Shown in pieces: positions 20,700-31,642 of a stretch of 64,000 bases of DNA. The notes below the pieces were generated by a model. It made no database searches and was not told the DNA's origin. It saw nothing but the letters and a program-made list of their open reading frames with translations. The position numbers and the translations under genes were made by a program. The stretch covers positions 23,472,001-23,536,000 of the forward strand of contig NC_072895.1 in NCBI RefSeq assembly GCF_027943255.1, in the 5' to 3' direction. The DNA is from Anastrepha obliqua. Lineage: Eukaryota > Arthropoda > Insecta > Diptera > Tephritidae. The stretch's first letter is position 1; each line of letters opens with the position of its first letter.

Positions 20700-21925
20700 A
20701 GCCACGAGTATCGGACGACTCCTACTCTGGCGCTCAACGCAATGTTAAATGTGGTACCCGTAGATATCGCAGGCAAAATTGCCGCTACACGTACCGCAAT
20801 CAGACTGAGGGGCTGGAGCTATAAGCTCAACCTCACTTATGGGCACTCACGCATCCCTAGAAACTTTCGAGTTCATCCCTCTGTCAACAGACCAATGTAT
20901 ACCCTAGTTTAGTCCAACTGGAAAATTCTCCACTCACATCCCGTCAAGGAAAGAGTGGACGGAGGGCTACACTTGGGGGCCGGCCTGGTGAACTTGTTCA
21001 CGGATGGATCGAAGTTGGAAGGAAAGGCTGGCGGAGGAGTCTTTTGCGAAGGGCTCCCCATCAGACTAAAATTCAGGTTACCGGACCACTGCAGTGTGTT
21101 CCAGGCAGAGGTAGCCGCAATCAAGGAGGCAGCTGATTGGCTGCTTAAATGCGTACTAACAGTCAAGAAAGTAAATATTTACTCCGAAAGCCAAGCCGCA
21201 ATAAGGGCCCTCGGGTCTATGACGGTGCATTCGGAATTGGTCAAGGAATGCGTGACCTCGCTTTCGACTGCGTCCGAATTCTTTGACATCAGCCTCATCT
21301 GGGTTCCCGTCACAGCGACATTGCGGGAAACTGTGAGGCGGATGAGCTGGCCAGACAAGGGACATGTGAGGTGATTTCCCCGCGGAGGGAGAAAATTGGG
21401 ATCTCCCTGACTACCTGCGGTCTGCTCCTGGAAAGATGGGCATCGCGCCAACTCAGCGAGCGCTGGGCAAATACACAAACGTGTAAAGTCGTGAAATCCT
21501 TCTGGCCACGTGTGGACCGGAGGCGCTCGGGCGAGCTTCTGAGGCTCTCTAATCTCGTGGGTTCTCTCACAGGACACAATGCGCGAGGAATGCATGCTGT
21601 GAGACTTGGAATCACCTCGAGTCCTTTTTGCGCTGGATGTATGGAAGATGAAGTGGAATCATCTCAGCACCTTTTCCTCAGCTGCCTGCTGATATAGCTG
21701 GCGCTGACATTAAAAATCTGATGAATTTCATCAGCAGCATAAAGCGGTTAACGCAAACATAGTCATCGTTCGTAATCCGCACGCTCCTAACCATTCCATC
21801 ACCTCTCCCCGTCCTCTCCCTGTACCTCACTTCCTTGACAATGGTATCACAAAGGACGAATCCTTCTTCGTCCAAGTGTGCTCACTCCCTGGGCAACCAT
21901 ACCAACCTAACCTAACCTAACGAGT
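20700..21925 (+). mobile_element. LINE 3' fragment with CCTAA tail
   Basis: The plus strand reads TPTLALNAMLNVVPVDIAGK, then RNase H blocks NLFTDGSKLEGKAGGG, VFQAEVAAIKEAADWL, IYSESQAAIRALGS, and after a frameshift a WVPVTAT..GHVR region. A C-terminal part follows: CGLLLERWASRQLSERWANT, LVGSLTGHNARGMHAVRLG and CAGCMEDEVESSQHLFLSC. The 3' UTR ends in AACCTAACCTAACCTAACG. The same family is present in opposite orientation at 42665..43440. Confidence 0.85.
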
Positions 21926-22089
21926 ATCCGGTTTTTATATATTTGTTGACGATAATTGAATTCATGAAAGGTTCGTTTGATAATAACAAATAGGAGCTTT
22001 TCAAAAATAACTGTCTGGCAACCCCTGGAGCATCATTGATCTTCTTTCTAGCATCAGCAGGAAAAATACTCAACCTATAAAAACAGTCC

Positions 22090-22805
22090 ACGGCATTGGT
22101 TGCACAGGAATGCCGGGCAGCCCCAAATGATATTAGTGTCGTATTCAAGGTCAGCCTCATTTGGGTTTCGGAGCACAAAGATATTGAGGGAAATTGTAAA
22201 GCCGATGAGCTAGCCAGGAAAGTCTTCAACGGCTCTGTGATAAAAGTACCATTGGAATACCTTTGGCCACGAGTAAACTAATTATAAAAAACAACATTAT
22301 CCAAGAGGCCAATAGGTCATGGAGCGGTGAAGATACATGTGTAACAGCTAGGCTACTACGGCTGCAAATAAACAAGTAAAGGACAAAGGAATTGCTTAGC
22401 CTCTCACGAGACGATATCTCGAAGGTCATGGCTTGTGTCACCGGTCATTGGCTATTTGGCAGGCATTCCTCGAGAATAGGAGTTTTCTCCCATGAATATT
22501 GCAGAAGTTGTAGAGATGAGGAAGAGGAAGAGGAAGAGGAAGAAACAGTTGAGCACTTCCTTTGCAATTATCCAGCCCCAGCTAAAATCAGAGCAGGTTG
22601 TCTAGGTAAATACTATTTCAATTCTCTTACAGAGCTGTCTGGCGTGGGTTTGGGATCAATTCTACGTTTCATAAGAGCTACAAAATGCTTCCACGAAGAA
22701 AAGTTAATGGGGTTCCCGTACAGCACAATGGTATGACAAAGGACTTATAAGGTCTAAGTGAGTTGGTCGTGTAGACCGACTACCACCATAACCTAACCTA
22801 ACCTA
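22090..22805 (+). mobile_element. LINE 3' fragment, second CCTAA-tailed copy
   Basis: The plus strand reads LIWVSEHKDIEGNCKADELA (RNase H block 4), then SLSRDDISKVMACVTGHWLF, GVFSHEYCRSCRDEEEEEEE with an expanded GAGGAA run, and TVEHFLCNYPAPAKIRAG. The 3' UTR closes with CATAACCTAACCTAACCTAA. Stops occur between the blocks. It lies 180 bases from the donor of the large Gln-rich exon. Confidence 0.8.
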
Positions 22806-22985
22806 AAACATTCCATACGCTGCTGATGGTTAATTCGCCATCTTCCTTCCAAATATAATCAGTAAAATCACTACTGAGTTTACTCAAATTAACTTCGATG
22901 ACTTGATCCAGAAATTTAATAAAACCTATTACAAAATTGAATTTCTCGAAAAAACATTCATTCGATCATTCATTCCAATACTTAC

Positions 22986-25900
22986 TTCGCTACGAGCAGT
23001 ACCACCGATTGCTGTTCCACATCGGTACGCGCTTCCTTCTCCAACCAGCGTTTGAAATTCTCTTTAGTGGGCTTCTTGACCAAAGTTTTGATAAGATCGC
23101 CACCAAGAAACTTTACTTCTTTATCATCGACTGCTGTTTCGCGTTCACTGCGCCTTTCGTTGGCATTACTGGCTGCTAAACTTGTCGGTGGCTGTGCTTC
23201 TACAGGCGCCAAAACCACGACACTCACCACCTTCTTGCCACGCAACTCTTCACTGTCCGGTAGAGGGAACTGAGCGCCATTAATTTTCAGTGGCAAATAA
23301 CGATTATACTGCCGTTCGGCCAAATCAACTGGTGGCACCACAGTAGCATCGGTCTTGATATACTTTTCCGAAACACTCTTCTCATTGTCGGCATCAAAAT
23401 GCACCACTTTCACATCTACACCCTGTTTATGTGGCAAAGCATTAGACTGCTTGACGCGTTCGATATCCTTTTCGCTAAGCGAGACTTGGTCACCGTTGGG
23501 CTTCACAACGGTAACGACCTTTTTGGATGCAGAAATCTGTGCCGCACCACCGGCACCATAAAAGTGCTGTAAATGTTCGGCGGGCAGGTTTTCCAATGCC
23601 ACATCGCCCACTTTATCGTAGTCCAACACGGAAATGTCTGCGTTGTTGAGCACGCCAGATGAGAGTAGCTGCTGACGCAGATCATCGGGCACTTCGTCCG
23701 GCAGTTGGAGTAGAGTTTGAGAGGCCTTAGCGTTCTTGGTGTTATCGACAGCGTTCTGTGCGCTCTGTTGTGCGCTCTGCTGTGCGCTGCTGCTGCTCGC
23801 GGTGGAGGCTTGCCCATAATTGGAGCTGGTACTAGCCTGAGTGGCTGGTAGGTAGGGTTTGTCATTACCAGACGCCACTTGCGTTCCAAAACTGAATTGA
23901 CTTATGGGCGCCTTTTCTTCATTGCGACGTTGTTCAAGTTCTTTGAAGACATCCGAGTGGAACGTAGAGACGCTGAATTGCGGTGAGCTGCCTACAGCAG
24001 CGTTGGGTACAGTTGAGGAGATTAGACTACCAGCGGACTGTCTTGGCTGTTGTACGTAATTGCTTGTGGACTGCGCCTGTAAAGAGGACGAACTGGCTAG
24101 CACTTTTGAGGCGCCTGCTTGTTGCTGATACTGGCTGGAATGGTACTGATTATAAGCATTCGGTGGCATAGGCGTCACAATCATAACCTTCTCGCCGTCA
24201 GTGGTTTGGGCGTATAACGGTGGAGCGGGCGTCGTTGTGGGGTAGGCGGGTTGGTGACTGTTATGTGCGGTGACAAAATTGCTGAACTGTTGTTGTTGCT
24301 GTTGCTGCTGCTGAGCGTGTGTCTGACTCTGCGACGCTTGCAACGCTGAGGCGGTGACATAGTGCCCATTCGAAGAAAGTGGTGCGGAGCCAGTATTTCC
24401 ATTAGCGTAGCTTGAGCTCGCATGGCTCTGCTGCTGCTGATGTTGTTGTTGGTAGGACTGCTGGGCATGACTTGGCGCTGGTGTGGGTCCCAAATGGGGC
24501 GCTGGAATATCGTGCAACACCTGATTCTGTGTTTGGAAGCCCACATTGCCAAAGCCATTGTACTGTCCACTGTTACTGTGGCCACCGCCGATTGGCAACT
24601 CAATGGTCTCCGTAATATGTTGCTCATATTTCGGTATGGACTTGAGGAGCTCAGTTTCCTTCGAAGATTGTACGCCGAAGTAATTGTGGATAGATTTAAG
24701 CGGATCTGATGACTGCAGTGAAGCAGTTGTTGGTCCGTGAACGCCAGCCGCGCTACTTTGTTGGCTCTGGAAACTTGGTTTCTGACTTTGTTGGCTTTTC
24801 AGTTGAGTTTTATAAGATTGCTGATGCGTTTCTTGTTGAGCCTGCTGATTAGACTGTTGTTGGACCGGCTGATAGGACGACTGTTGTTGCTGCTGCTGCT
24901 GTTGCTGTTGCGGCTGGTAACGGCTTGAGGCTAATTTCTGTGTCAGCAGCTGCGAGTGCGAATGCGATTGTTGGGATTGTTTAAAGTAATTGCCGTTACT
25001 ACTGCTGCTGGCTGCATGGCTACCACTGCTACTGCTGCCGCTATTCCCGTTCGATGGTATCGACTGGGGTGAGGGCAATGTAAAGGTCGGCTGTTGTACG
25101 AATTGTGGTTGACGGTTGAATTGGAAAGGCTGTTGTGAATGGTAGTTTTGTTGATGTTTCGCTGGTTGTGGGTGCTGTTGTTGCTGATAGTGGTGCTGTT
25201 GCTGTTGCGCAGATTGGTAGTTGGTGTTCTCCAACTTCGCGGGTATCGGCACTTGTTTAATGTGTGGCTGCGCCGGTACCAGGGTGGGACGGAATTTAAC
25301 AGGGTGATAAGGAGCACCTGATTGACGAGCGGGCAGCTCTTGAATCTTTGGTGGTGCTGTGGGGAAGAAAACCGGCTGCTTCACGGGTGCAGCAGTAGGT
25401 TTTTGGAAGAGGCTACTGAAGAACGTCTGCTGCTGGTTACTGGACTGATGTTGGTATTGTTGATTTTGGTTTGAGAAAAAGTGGCCTTGCGGCGAGCTCG
25501 AAGCACCGAATGTTTTGCGATATTGTGACTGTGCTTGTGGGATCTGTTGCAATGTGGGTACAGGTGCCTGGGTGGGTTGTGGTGGTGGTGGTGGTGGTGG
25601 TGCGGGAGGTGCAACTACGCTGTTGAAAGTTGAACTAAATTGTGGTCGTTGTTGTTGTAGCTGGTGTTGCTGATGTTGTTGCTGTTGTTGTTGTTGTTGG
25701 TGCTGGTATTGCGATTGCTGTTGCTTCTGATAGAAGTTCGTGGGTGGTTGTTGAACCAAAGCGGCTGGTGGACGGAAATAATTACCAGTATGCGGCAATG
25801 GCAGCTGTTGCTTCTGTATTTGTGCTTGCTGCTGTTGCTGTTGATGTTGCTGCTGTTGATGTTGCTGCTGTTGATGTTGATGTTGCTGTTGCTGTTGCTG

Positions 25901-26523
25901 CTGCTGCTGCTGCTGGAAATGCGCTTGCTGGAACGGTCCTGTGAACAGCTGATGATTCGCCCCGGTATGCGATTGACCTTGCGTGCTCACGCCAAAATCT
26001 GCTCTGGTATTGTAGGCATCTGCTTTAAAATGTGCCGCTTGTGAATTGCCGCCAACTGGTATGGCCACCACTTCACTTTGTATGCTCTCTGCGTCGGATT
26101 CTTCAATTTGATGTCCGGCCTGCGATTTATCCTCGGAACCGAAAGTTACGTGTATGCCACTATTACTATGGTATTTCTCCGAATCAGGATGAATGATAGT
26201 GCGCAGCGTTGTGGTCTTGACTGGTGGTGCTGCTGTTGCTGGCACTGGATAGTGTACGATTTCCTCTTCCTCCTCTTCGTCGGTGTCATCGTTGTTGAGC
26301 GAGGCGATGGGACTTTCCAAATGAAGTTTGTTGTTCTGGTCCTTCTTGTAGTTAACATAGAAGACGTGCACCTTCTCCTTCTTTTTCTTCGTAACAATGG
26401 GTTGTGGTTCGGGTTCAGGTAGAGTATCATTGGAATCTTTAATGATGATTTCAATGATGGGCTCAGGCGCTTCTAGGTATTGTGGATAGTACTGTGGTCC
26501 AATGTAGTTGTTTGGGAATTGCG
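22986..26523 (-). CDS. Gln-rich secreted protein gene, large exon
   Basis: An exon of about 1179 codons without a stop. It starts after a TCTCCAG acceptor (AQFPNNYIGPQYYPQYLEAP), then EPIIEIIIKDSNDTLPEPEP, a basic KKKKEKVHVFYVNYKKDQNN block, and an acidic TDEEEEEEIVHYPVP. A long low-complexity region (about 23800..25970) follows with many CAG/CAA runs giving poly-Gln, His, Ser and Pro. The C-terminal 250 residues are ordered-looking: LPDEVPDDLRQQLLSSGVL, KKVVTVVKPNGDQVSLSEKD, GVDVKVVHFDADNEKSVSEK, RYLPLKINGAQFPLPDSEEL and LIKTLVKKPTKENFKRWLEK. The donor at 22985 (AA|GTAAGT) matches the terminal exon. The role is unknown; an extracellular matrix or cuticle-associated protein is plausible. Confidence 0.85.
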
Positions 26524-26619
26524 CTGGAGAACGATTGGTAAAACATATTGAAAAACAAATAAAAATTTAATCAAATCAAAAAATATATTTAGCCTATTTT
26601 TCACCGTTTCCCTACTTAC

Positions 26620-26983
26620 CAATGGCGTTTTGCCCATTGTAGTAACCACTTTGTGGGTAATACGCTTGACCATCATTCTCGTAGCCAGCGCGCCGACTCG
26701 CGATATCCGGATAAAGGTAGCCAGCATTTTCAAAATCGTAAAGTGTACGCTTGCCTCGCTTATCGCTGGCATTCGTAGAGCCGGCAGTTGTTGTCTTTAC
26801 AGCTTTAGCGCTTCGTGTTGGACTAGCCTTAGTTGCAGACTTCGCTGAGAGTTTTGTGGCTGTTTTCTCATTGTTGCTTTCCAAAGCAGGCTTTGGCGTA
26901 GTCGCTGGCTTAGGAGTGGTTGCCTTTACTCGTGTTTTGGAACCAGTCTCGGCTGCTGCTAAGGATACCACAATCCCAATCAA
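26620..26983 (-). CDS. Gln-rich secreted protein gene, second exon (signal peptide end)
   Basis: The exon follows a TTTTTAG acceptor and begins LIGIVVSLAAAETGSKT, the hydrophobic core and cleavage region of a signal peptide. The Met and a few first residues must come from an upstream exon that I could not locate. A Thr/Lys/Pro-rich stretch follows (ATTPKPATTPKPAL), then a dibasic processing site DKRGKR before TLYDFENAGYLYPDIASRRA and GYENDGQAYYPQSGYYNGQN. The donor G|GTAAGTAGG at 26619 joins in phase 1 to the exon at 26523 across a 96 bp intron. The gene encodes at least 1360 residues in total. Confidence 0.8.
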
Positions 26984-27330
26984 CTAAAAAGAAAATAAAG
27001 AGAAAATATCAGTTACTTGCGTGGAGGAGGAAGAGGTAGAAAGAAGAAGCAGGTAAGAACTGGAAGATCACATAGTGCGATAATAAAAAATGTCCTTATG
27101 CGAGTGATAGAAAAATGTGATATAGTAATATAATTCTGTACAGTTTGCCACTTACTCATCAATTTCTTTTTTTAAAGTACTTAAAAGTTTCAAATTATTA
27201 AAGGAAGGAAAGAGTGAAATGATGAGCGCACGGAATTACTTATAAATCGTTCTTTTCTGTGCCTTGCAACAACAAAAAACAGATCACAAGTAATGGGAAA
27301 ACGTTCCCAGGGAAGATGTTGCCAAGCAAT
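26984..27330. other. First-intron or upstream sequence of the Gln-rich gene
   Basis: AT-rich DNA upstream of the signal-peptide exon. It must contain intron sequence because the exon at 26983 starts at a splice acceptor and not at an ATG. No candidate first exon with an ATG and a phase-0 donor was convincing. Confidence 0.4.
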
Positions 27331-27334
27331 ATTC

Positions 27335-27890
27335 TTCACCTCAATCTCTGATTTTGGTTCCAAGACATGCGAACTTAGAGAGAAATGAAATTGCCGATGA
27401 GCTTGCCAAGAACGGATCAACTGGATTGGCCTTAGAGATCTTTTACCCACTCATCAGCATCCCCCTGTCCAGGAATTAAAACACAATTGCACAAGCTATT
27501 TTTCAGGAAAGCGCAGAAGAGATGGAACTGCATTTTTTCATGTGCAATTTCGAAAACCCTTTAGCTGCAGTACAATAAACGGAAGAATCAGAAAGTCCTA
27601 GGTACTCCACGCCATTCAATTCCCAAACTTGTAGCTGTGCTTGCCAGGCCTCGGACGATCGGCACTCACGCAGAAAATCTGGGTTGACCATTTAATCTCC
27701 ATTGCAGAAGCTCTGGGGACCTTTCAGAGAAGGAGATACTGTTGAGCACTTTCTCATACATGTCCGGGTTTGACAGCTAGACGATTAAGGTCACCGGATG
27801 CTCCTTTGTTCGACAGCCTGGGGCAGTGCACCAACCTAAATCCCACTAATCTTCTCCATTACATCAACAGCTCTAGCAGACTGTAGATAT
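27335..27890 (+). mobile_element. LINE RNase H/C-terminal relic
   Basis: The plus strand reads ILVPRHANLERNEIADELAK then NGSTGLALEIFYPLISIPLS (end of RNase H). Across frameshifts it gives LHCRSSGDLSEKETVEHFLI and LFDSLGQCTNLNPTNLLHYI, the C-terminal knuckle and tail of an I/Jockey-type LINE. Heavily decayed. Confidence 0.7.
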
Positions 27891-28250
27891 CTGCTTATGG
27901 GAGTTATATTGTCTGTTGCAGTCATCGAGTGCTGCAAATTGATCTGGACAACCTTGAGACCAATGTTTACTGGTCATTTTACAGAATATTCGCGTCGTCA
28001 AGCTGTATTCCCGTATGCTGCTCTTAGCGGAATTTTTTTTTGTAGAACCGGCGTAGTCAAGTTGAATGCCCGTGAGTAACTCGTTGGCGTCATCGACCTC
28101 GCCTTGCTCATCCTCCGGATTTACTGAAAGGAATATCTTCAGTTGCGCTTTCTTCACGGCGAACTGAAGTTTGTTGTCCACTTTTCTCAGTGGATCGATG
28201 CTCTCCTCCGAGATTTGAAGAAGGAAGGTACGCTGGTGTTTTGCCAAGCC
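27885..28250 (-). other. Coding-like fragment of unknown origin
   Basis: The minus strand has an open run with a protein-like composition: LQISEESIDPLRKVDNKLQF, AVKKAQLKIFLSVNPEDEQG and EVDDANELLTGIQLDYAG, then SLTTRIFCKMTSKHWSQGCP. I do not recognise it. It lies exactly between a LINE end and an RTE start, so it could be part of an unrecognised element or a captured host exon. Confidence 0.3.
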
Positions 28251-28279
28251 TCCTCTATTTTGATGCTCCAGCCATACGG

Positions 28280-29450
28280 CGAATCTCTGAAAAGACCCAT
28301 GAAAGGAAAATCGACACACACCATCTTTTCATCGACTTCAAAGCTGCATTCGACAGTACCATAAGGAGTTTCCTGTATGCCGCGATGTTTGATTTTGGTA
28401 TCCTCGCAAAACTTATACGGCTACGGTTGCTCACTACGAGCAGCGCCGTCAGAATTGGGAAGGACCTCTCCGAGCCGTTTTATACCAAACAAGCTATTTC
28501 AGACAGGGTGACTCGCTATCGCGTGACTTCTTTAACCTGATGTTGGAGAGGATCGTACGAGCCGCGGAACTTAATCGCTCAGGCACAATTTTTTATAAGA
28601 GCGTACAATTGCTGGCGTATGCCGATGATATCGATATCATCGGCCTTAACAACCACGCTGTTAGTTCTCCCTTCTCCAAACTGGATAAAGGGGCAAAACG
28701 AATGGGTTTGGTGGTGAACGAGGGCAAAACGAAGTACCCCTTGTCATCAAACGAACAGTCGGCACACTCGCGTATCGGCACCCACGTCACTGCTGACAGC
28801 TATAATTTTGAGGTTGTAAAAGACTTCGCATACTTAGGAACCAACACTAATACCGATAACAATGTCAGCCTTGAAATCCAGCGTAGAAGGTCTCTTGCCA
28901 ACAAGTGCTACTTTGGAGTAAGTAGGTAATTGAGTAGTAAACTCCTCTCTCGACGAACAAAACTAACACTCTACAAAACTCTCATCATGTCCGTCCTAAC
29001 GTATGGCGCAGAAGCGTGGACGAAGACAACATCGAATGAGGCGACGCTTGGAGTGTTTGAGAGAAAGATTCTGCGCACGATTTTTGGACGCTTGCACGTT
29101 GGCAACGACGAATATCGAAGGTGATGGAACAATGAGCTGTATGAGCTTTACGACGACATAGACATAGCCCGGCGAATAAAGATCCAGCGGCTACGCTGAC
29201 TGGGTCATGTCGTCCGAATGGATACAAACGCTCCGGCTTTGAAAGTATTCGATGCGGTACCAGCTGGTGGTAGTAGAGGAAGAGGAAGGCCTCCTCTGCG
29301 TTGGAAAGATCAGGTAGAGAAGAACTTGGCCTCACGTCGTGTGTCCAATTGGCACCGGTTAGCACGAGAAAGAAACGACTGGCGCGCTTTGTTAAACTCG
29401 ATCAAAATCGCGTAAGCGGTTATCGCGCCAATTAAGAAGAAGAAGAGTCA
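28280..29450 (+). mobile_element. RTE-like LINE, RT to 3' end with AAG tail
   Basis: The plus strand reads RISEKTHERKIDTHHLFIDF then KAAFDSTIRSFLYAAMFDFG (RT palm), FNLMLERIVRAAELN, SVQLLAYADDIDIIGLNN (catalytic YADD), RMGLVVNEGKTKY, FEVVKDFAYLGTNTN, LTYGAEAWTKTTSNEA and ERKILRTIFGRLHVG. It ends DTNAPALKVFDAVPAGG, RGRPPLRWKDQVEKN and WHRLARERNDWRALLNS. After the stop comes AAGCGGTTATCGCGCCAATT and an AAG-repeat tail. Frameshifts near 28510 and stops at 28929 and 29124 kill it. Three more copies of its 3' end occur in the window. Confidence 0.9.
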
Positions 29451-29454
29451 TCCA

Positions 29455-29630
29455 TCAGAACATTGCGGTTGTGTGCTTGCAGGTATGGGATGAACTGGAT
29501 CAAACGCAGGTGTAAGTGCTTTGAAGTTGATGGGGAGTACTTCGCAGGCGATAATATCACTTTTGAGCAATAAATTACTATTTTGAATTTTCTAAATATA
29601 TTCCGAGAACTTTTTGATCAAGGTGGGAGT
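29455..29630 (+). mobile_element. Mariner transposase C-terminal stub and TIR
   Basis: The plus strand reads GMNWIKRRCKCFEVDGEYFA then GDNITFEQ and a stop, matching the W..R...C....GEYFEGD end of mariner transposases. It is followed after 50 bases by a TIR-like TTTTTGATCAAGGTG. The rest of the element is replaced by the RTE to its left. Confidence 0.6.
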
Positions 29631-30255
29631 TATATGTGTGCGTATGTGTGTACACTTTTTCGCGCTTTATGTAACAATATGCACCCAAGCCGGTCAGACG
29701 CGATAAATGTAAATATTAAATTTAAAAAAGCTAAATAAAAATAGTTTTAAATTGATACTCCGCAGCGAAATGTCAGAAAAACGCAAACAAAATGCGCACT
29801 AATCACTAAAATGCAAAAATTATGGTAGCAATTAAATGAAATTACAGAGCCACAGCGCAAAGAGTTAATAGCCATTTAATCTGTGAATGAAATGAAAGCG
29901 ACTGTGGATGGACTGTGAATCATTAATCAAAAAGTATTAAGAGTGGCATGGCACGGCTTTTATGTCCACATATAGGTAGGTATGTATGTATATAAGAGTA
30001 GGTACACAATTATTAAAATTTATTATTAAAATTGAAAAACTGAATAAGACAATTTGTGCCTAATGATGGCTAAAGTTAATTTGCGCATACGCTTCGATTT
30101 AACTCTGGAATTCGGAATGTGAAAAAGCAAACATAAAATTGCTTTTTATTACATTTTTCAGCTATTTCTACCAACTACAAATACAATTATTAACAGTTGA
30201 TGATTAAACCACTAGACTTTGAGTGTTAAGTAACACTAAGGCGTATGTAGGCGTG
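29631..30255. other. Non-coding, nothing recognised
   Basis: AT-rich DNA with a short GTATGTATGTATATA run near 29980. No open frame or repeat that I can support. Confidence 0.4.
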
Positions 30256-30259
30256 TACA

Positions 30260-30460
30260 TACCTACGCTGTCAGAGATACGCCGATGACGTTGTAATTAT
30301 AGCGAGAAGTAAGTGTGAGAAGACTTTTTGCGACATACTGCAAAGAGCTTCGGACCTGACTAGAGGATGGTGTGCCGGGGTAGGTCTGGATGTGAAGCCG
30401 TTCAAAGCAGCCTTCATTCCTTTCACTAGGAAAATATTATTATCAGGAATGACGGAGATT
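30260..30460 (+). mobile_element. Jockey/I-type LINE reverse transcriptase fragment
   Basis: The plus strand reads RYADDVVIIARSKCEKTFCD then ILQRASDLTRGWCAGVGLDV and KPFKAAFIPFTRK. The YADDV block is the RT catalytic motif, and the following part is the helix and strand before the thumb. Only about 65 codons remain. Confidence 0.7.
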
Positions 30461-30478
30461 ACATGAACGGAGCTGCTG

Positions 30479-30655
30479 TTGATTTAGTCAGCGAGCGCCC
30501 TTCGGTATGCAACGGCAAACCGCCAAGCCTATTCCGGCCATAAAAAAGCTTCTGATAAAAATAAATAATCTGCAGCAGCAAGGCACACACCACAAATAGA
30601 AGGAGGAGCTGGACCGGTGACCCAATTAAAGGGTGTAAACTCGCCAATAAGCGAG
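30479..30655 (+). repeat. Possible dispersed repeat (GCGCCCTTCGG..CAAACC..CC)
   Basis: The block starting CAGCGAGCGCCCTTCGGTAT, continuing GGCAAACCGCC, TAAAAAAGCTTCTGATAAAA and CACACCACAAATAGAAGGAGG, has the look of a repeat I associate with tephritid DNA. A shorter, weaker match lies at 56445..56485 (CAGCGGTCGTCTCTCG..CAAACCTCCGAG). The match within the window is limited. Confidence 0.35.
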
Positions 30656-30829
30656 TAAATTTAAGTAATTTTATGTGACTTTATTTTACTGTTCCGTACT
30701 TTCTTTAGACAAATAAGTAATAAAATATTTAAAGGAATTATTTATTATACATAGGATCTTTTTCGGATTACGTAAATGCGAGTTTTGCTGAATACGCAGA
30801 AGCATCGATTCGACGGCGATCTCTACAAC

Positions 30830-31635
30830 TTTCCTGTCTTATGGCTTTACTTGGGCGTTTCGACACAAAGATCTTGGCTTAGTAGCTTATAAAATTTAGC
30901 TACTCTAAGATTTGAAGCCGGTCGATCTTCCGAAGCATCATAATTTCAGTCGTTGTGCTCTTGAAAAACTCACCAAAAATCCGTATTTTTGGCACACGAA
31001 TTTTGTTCACCGATGAGACACATTTGTGGCTTTAATGGCTACGTCAATAAGCAAAATTACCATTCAAAAACAGCCATTACATTCACGGAAAACAACCGTT
31101 TGGCACAGCCTAAGGGCTAGAGGAATCATCGGTCCATATTTCTTCAAAGACGCGGCTGGCGCCAATGTAATAGTGAATGGGAAACGCTATCGCGCCATGA
31201 TAAATAACATTTTGTTGCCATTGTTGTTGAAATTAAAGCCAGTAATCTCTACAAAATTCGGTTCCAACAAGACGGCAAACGGCGCTACTTGCCATAAAAC
31301 CTTTGAAAAAATGGATTTACTCCATCGTGAGCAATTTTCTCTCGTCTCCAACCAGTAGGTTGACCACCAAAATCGTGCGATATCACACTTTTGGACTTTT
31401 ATTTGCGGAAGTATGTAAAATCTAATGGCTTTGTGGATAAACCACCTTCGATCGAGGCATTGAAAGCCAAAATTACTAATCACGAGATACCGACCGAAAA
31501 CCTCCAGCGAGTCATTCCAAATTGGGAAACGGATTATTTTTATAAAATAAATATCATGAATGGGTTTACACAAATATAATAAACATTCGTGTTTTATTTC
31601 AATTTAAAATCCGACTCCTCTAAATTGATCAAGCT
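30830..31635 (+). mobile_element. DD41D-group transposon relic with right TIR
   Basis: The plus strand, across frameshifts, reads DLPKHHNFSRCALEKLTKNP, FTDETHLWL with NGYVNKQNYHSK (first catalytic Asp), then RGIIGPYFFKDAAGANVIV, NGKRYRAMINNILLPLL, FQQDGKRRY (second Asp region), and KSNGFVDKPPSIEALKAKI. The right end ACTCCTCTAAATTGATCAAG is the inverse of the TIR GATCAATTAAGAGGAG at 41795. This relic and the 41795 element therefore belong to one family. It is badly broken. Confidence 0.75.
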
Positions 31636-31642
31636 TTATATA

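Noticed and set aside
21900..21925. CCTAACCTAACCTAA considered as an interstitial telomere array.
   Set aside because: Only three units, directly attached to a LINE 3' end and repeated at the end of another LINE. It is better explained as a retrotransposon tail.
24181..26044. Long frames on the plus strand and other minus frames opposite the Gln-rich exon (Leu/Val/Ala runs).
   Set aside because: Shadows of CAG/CAA repeats in the other frames of the real exon.
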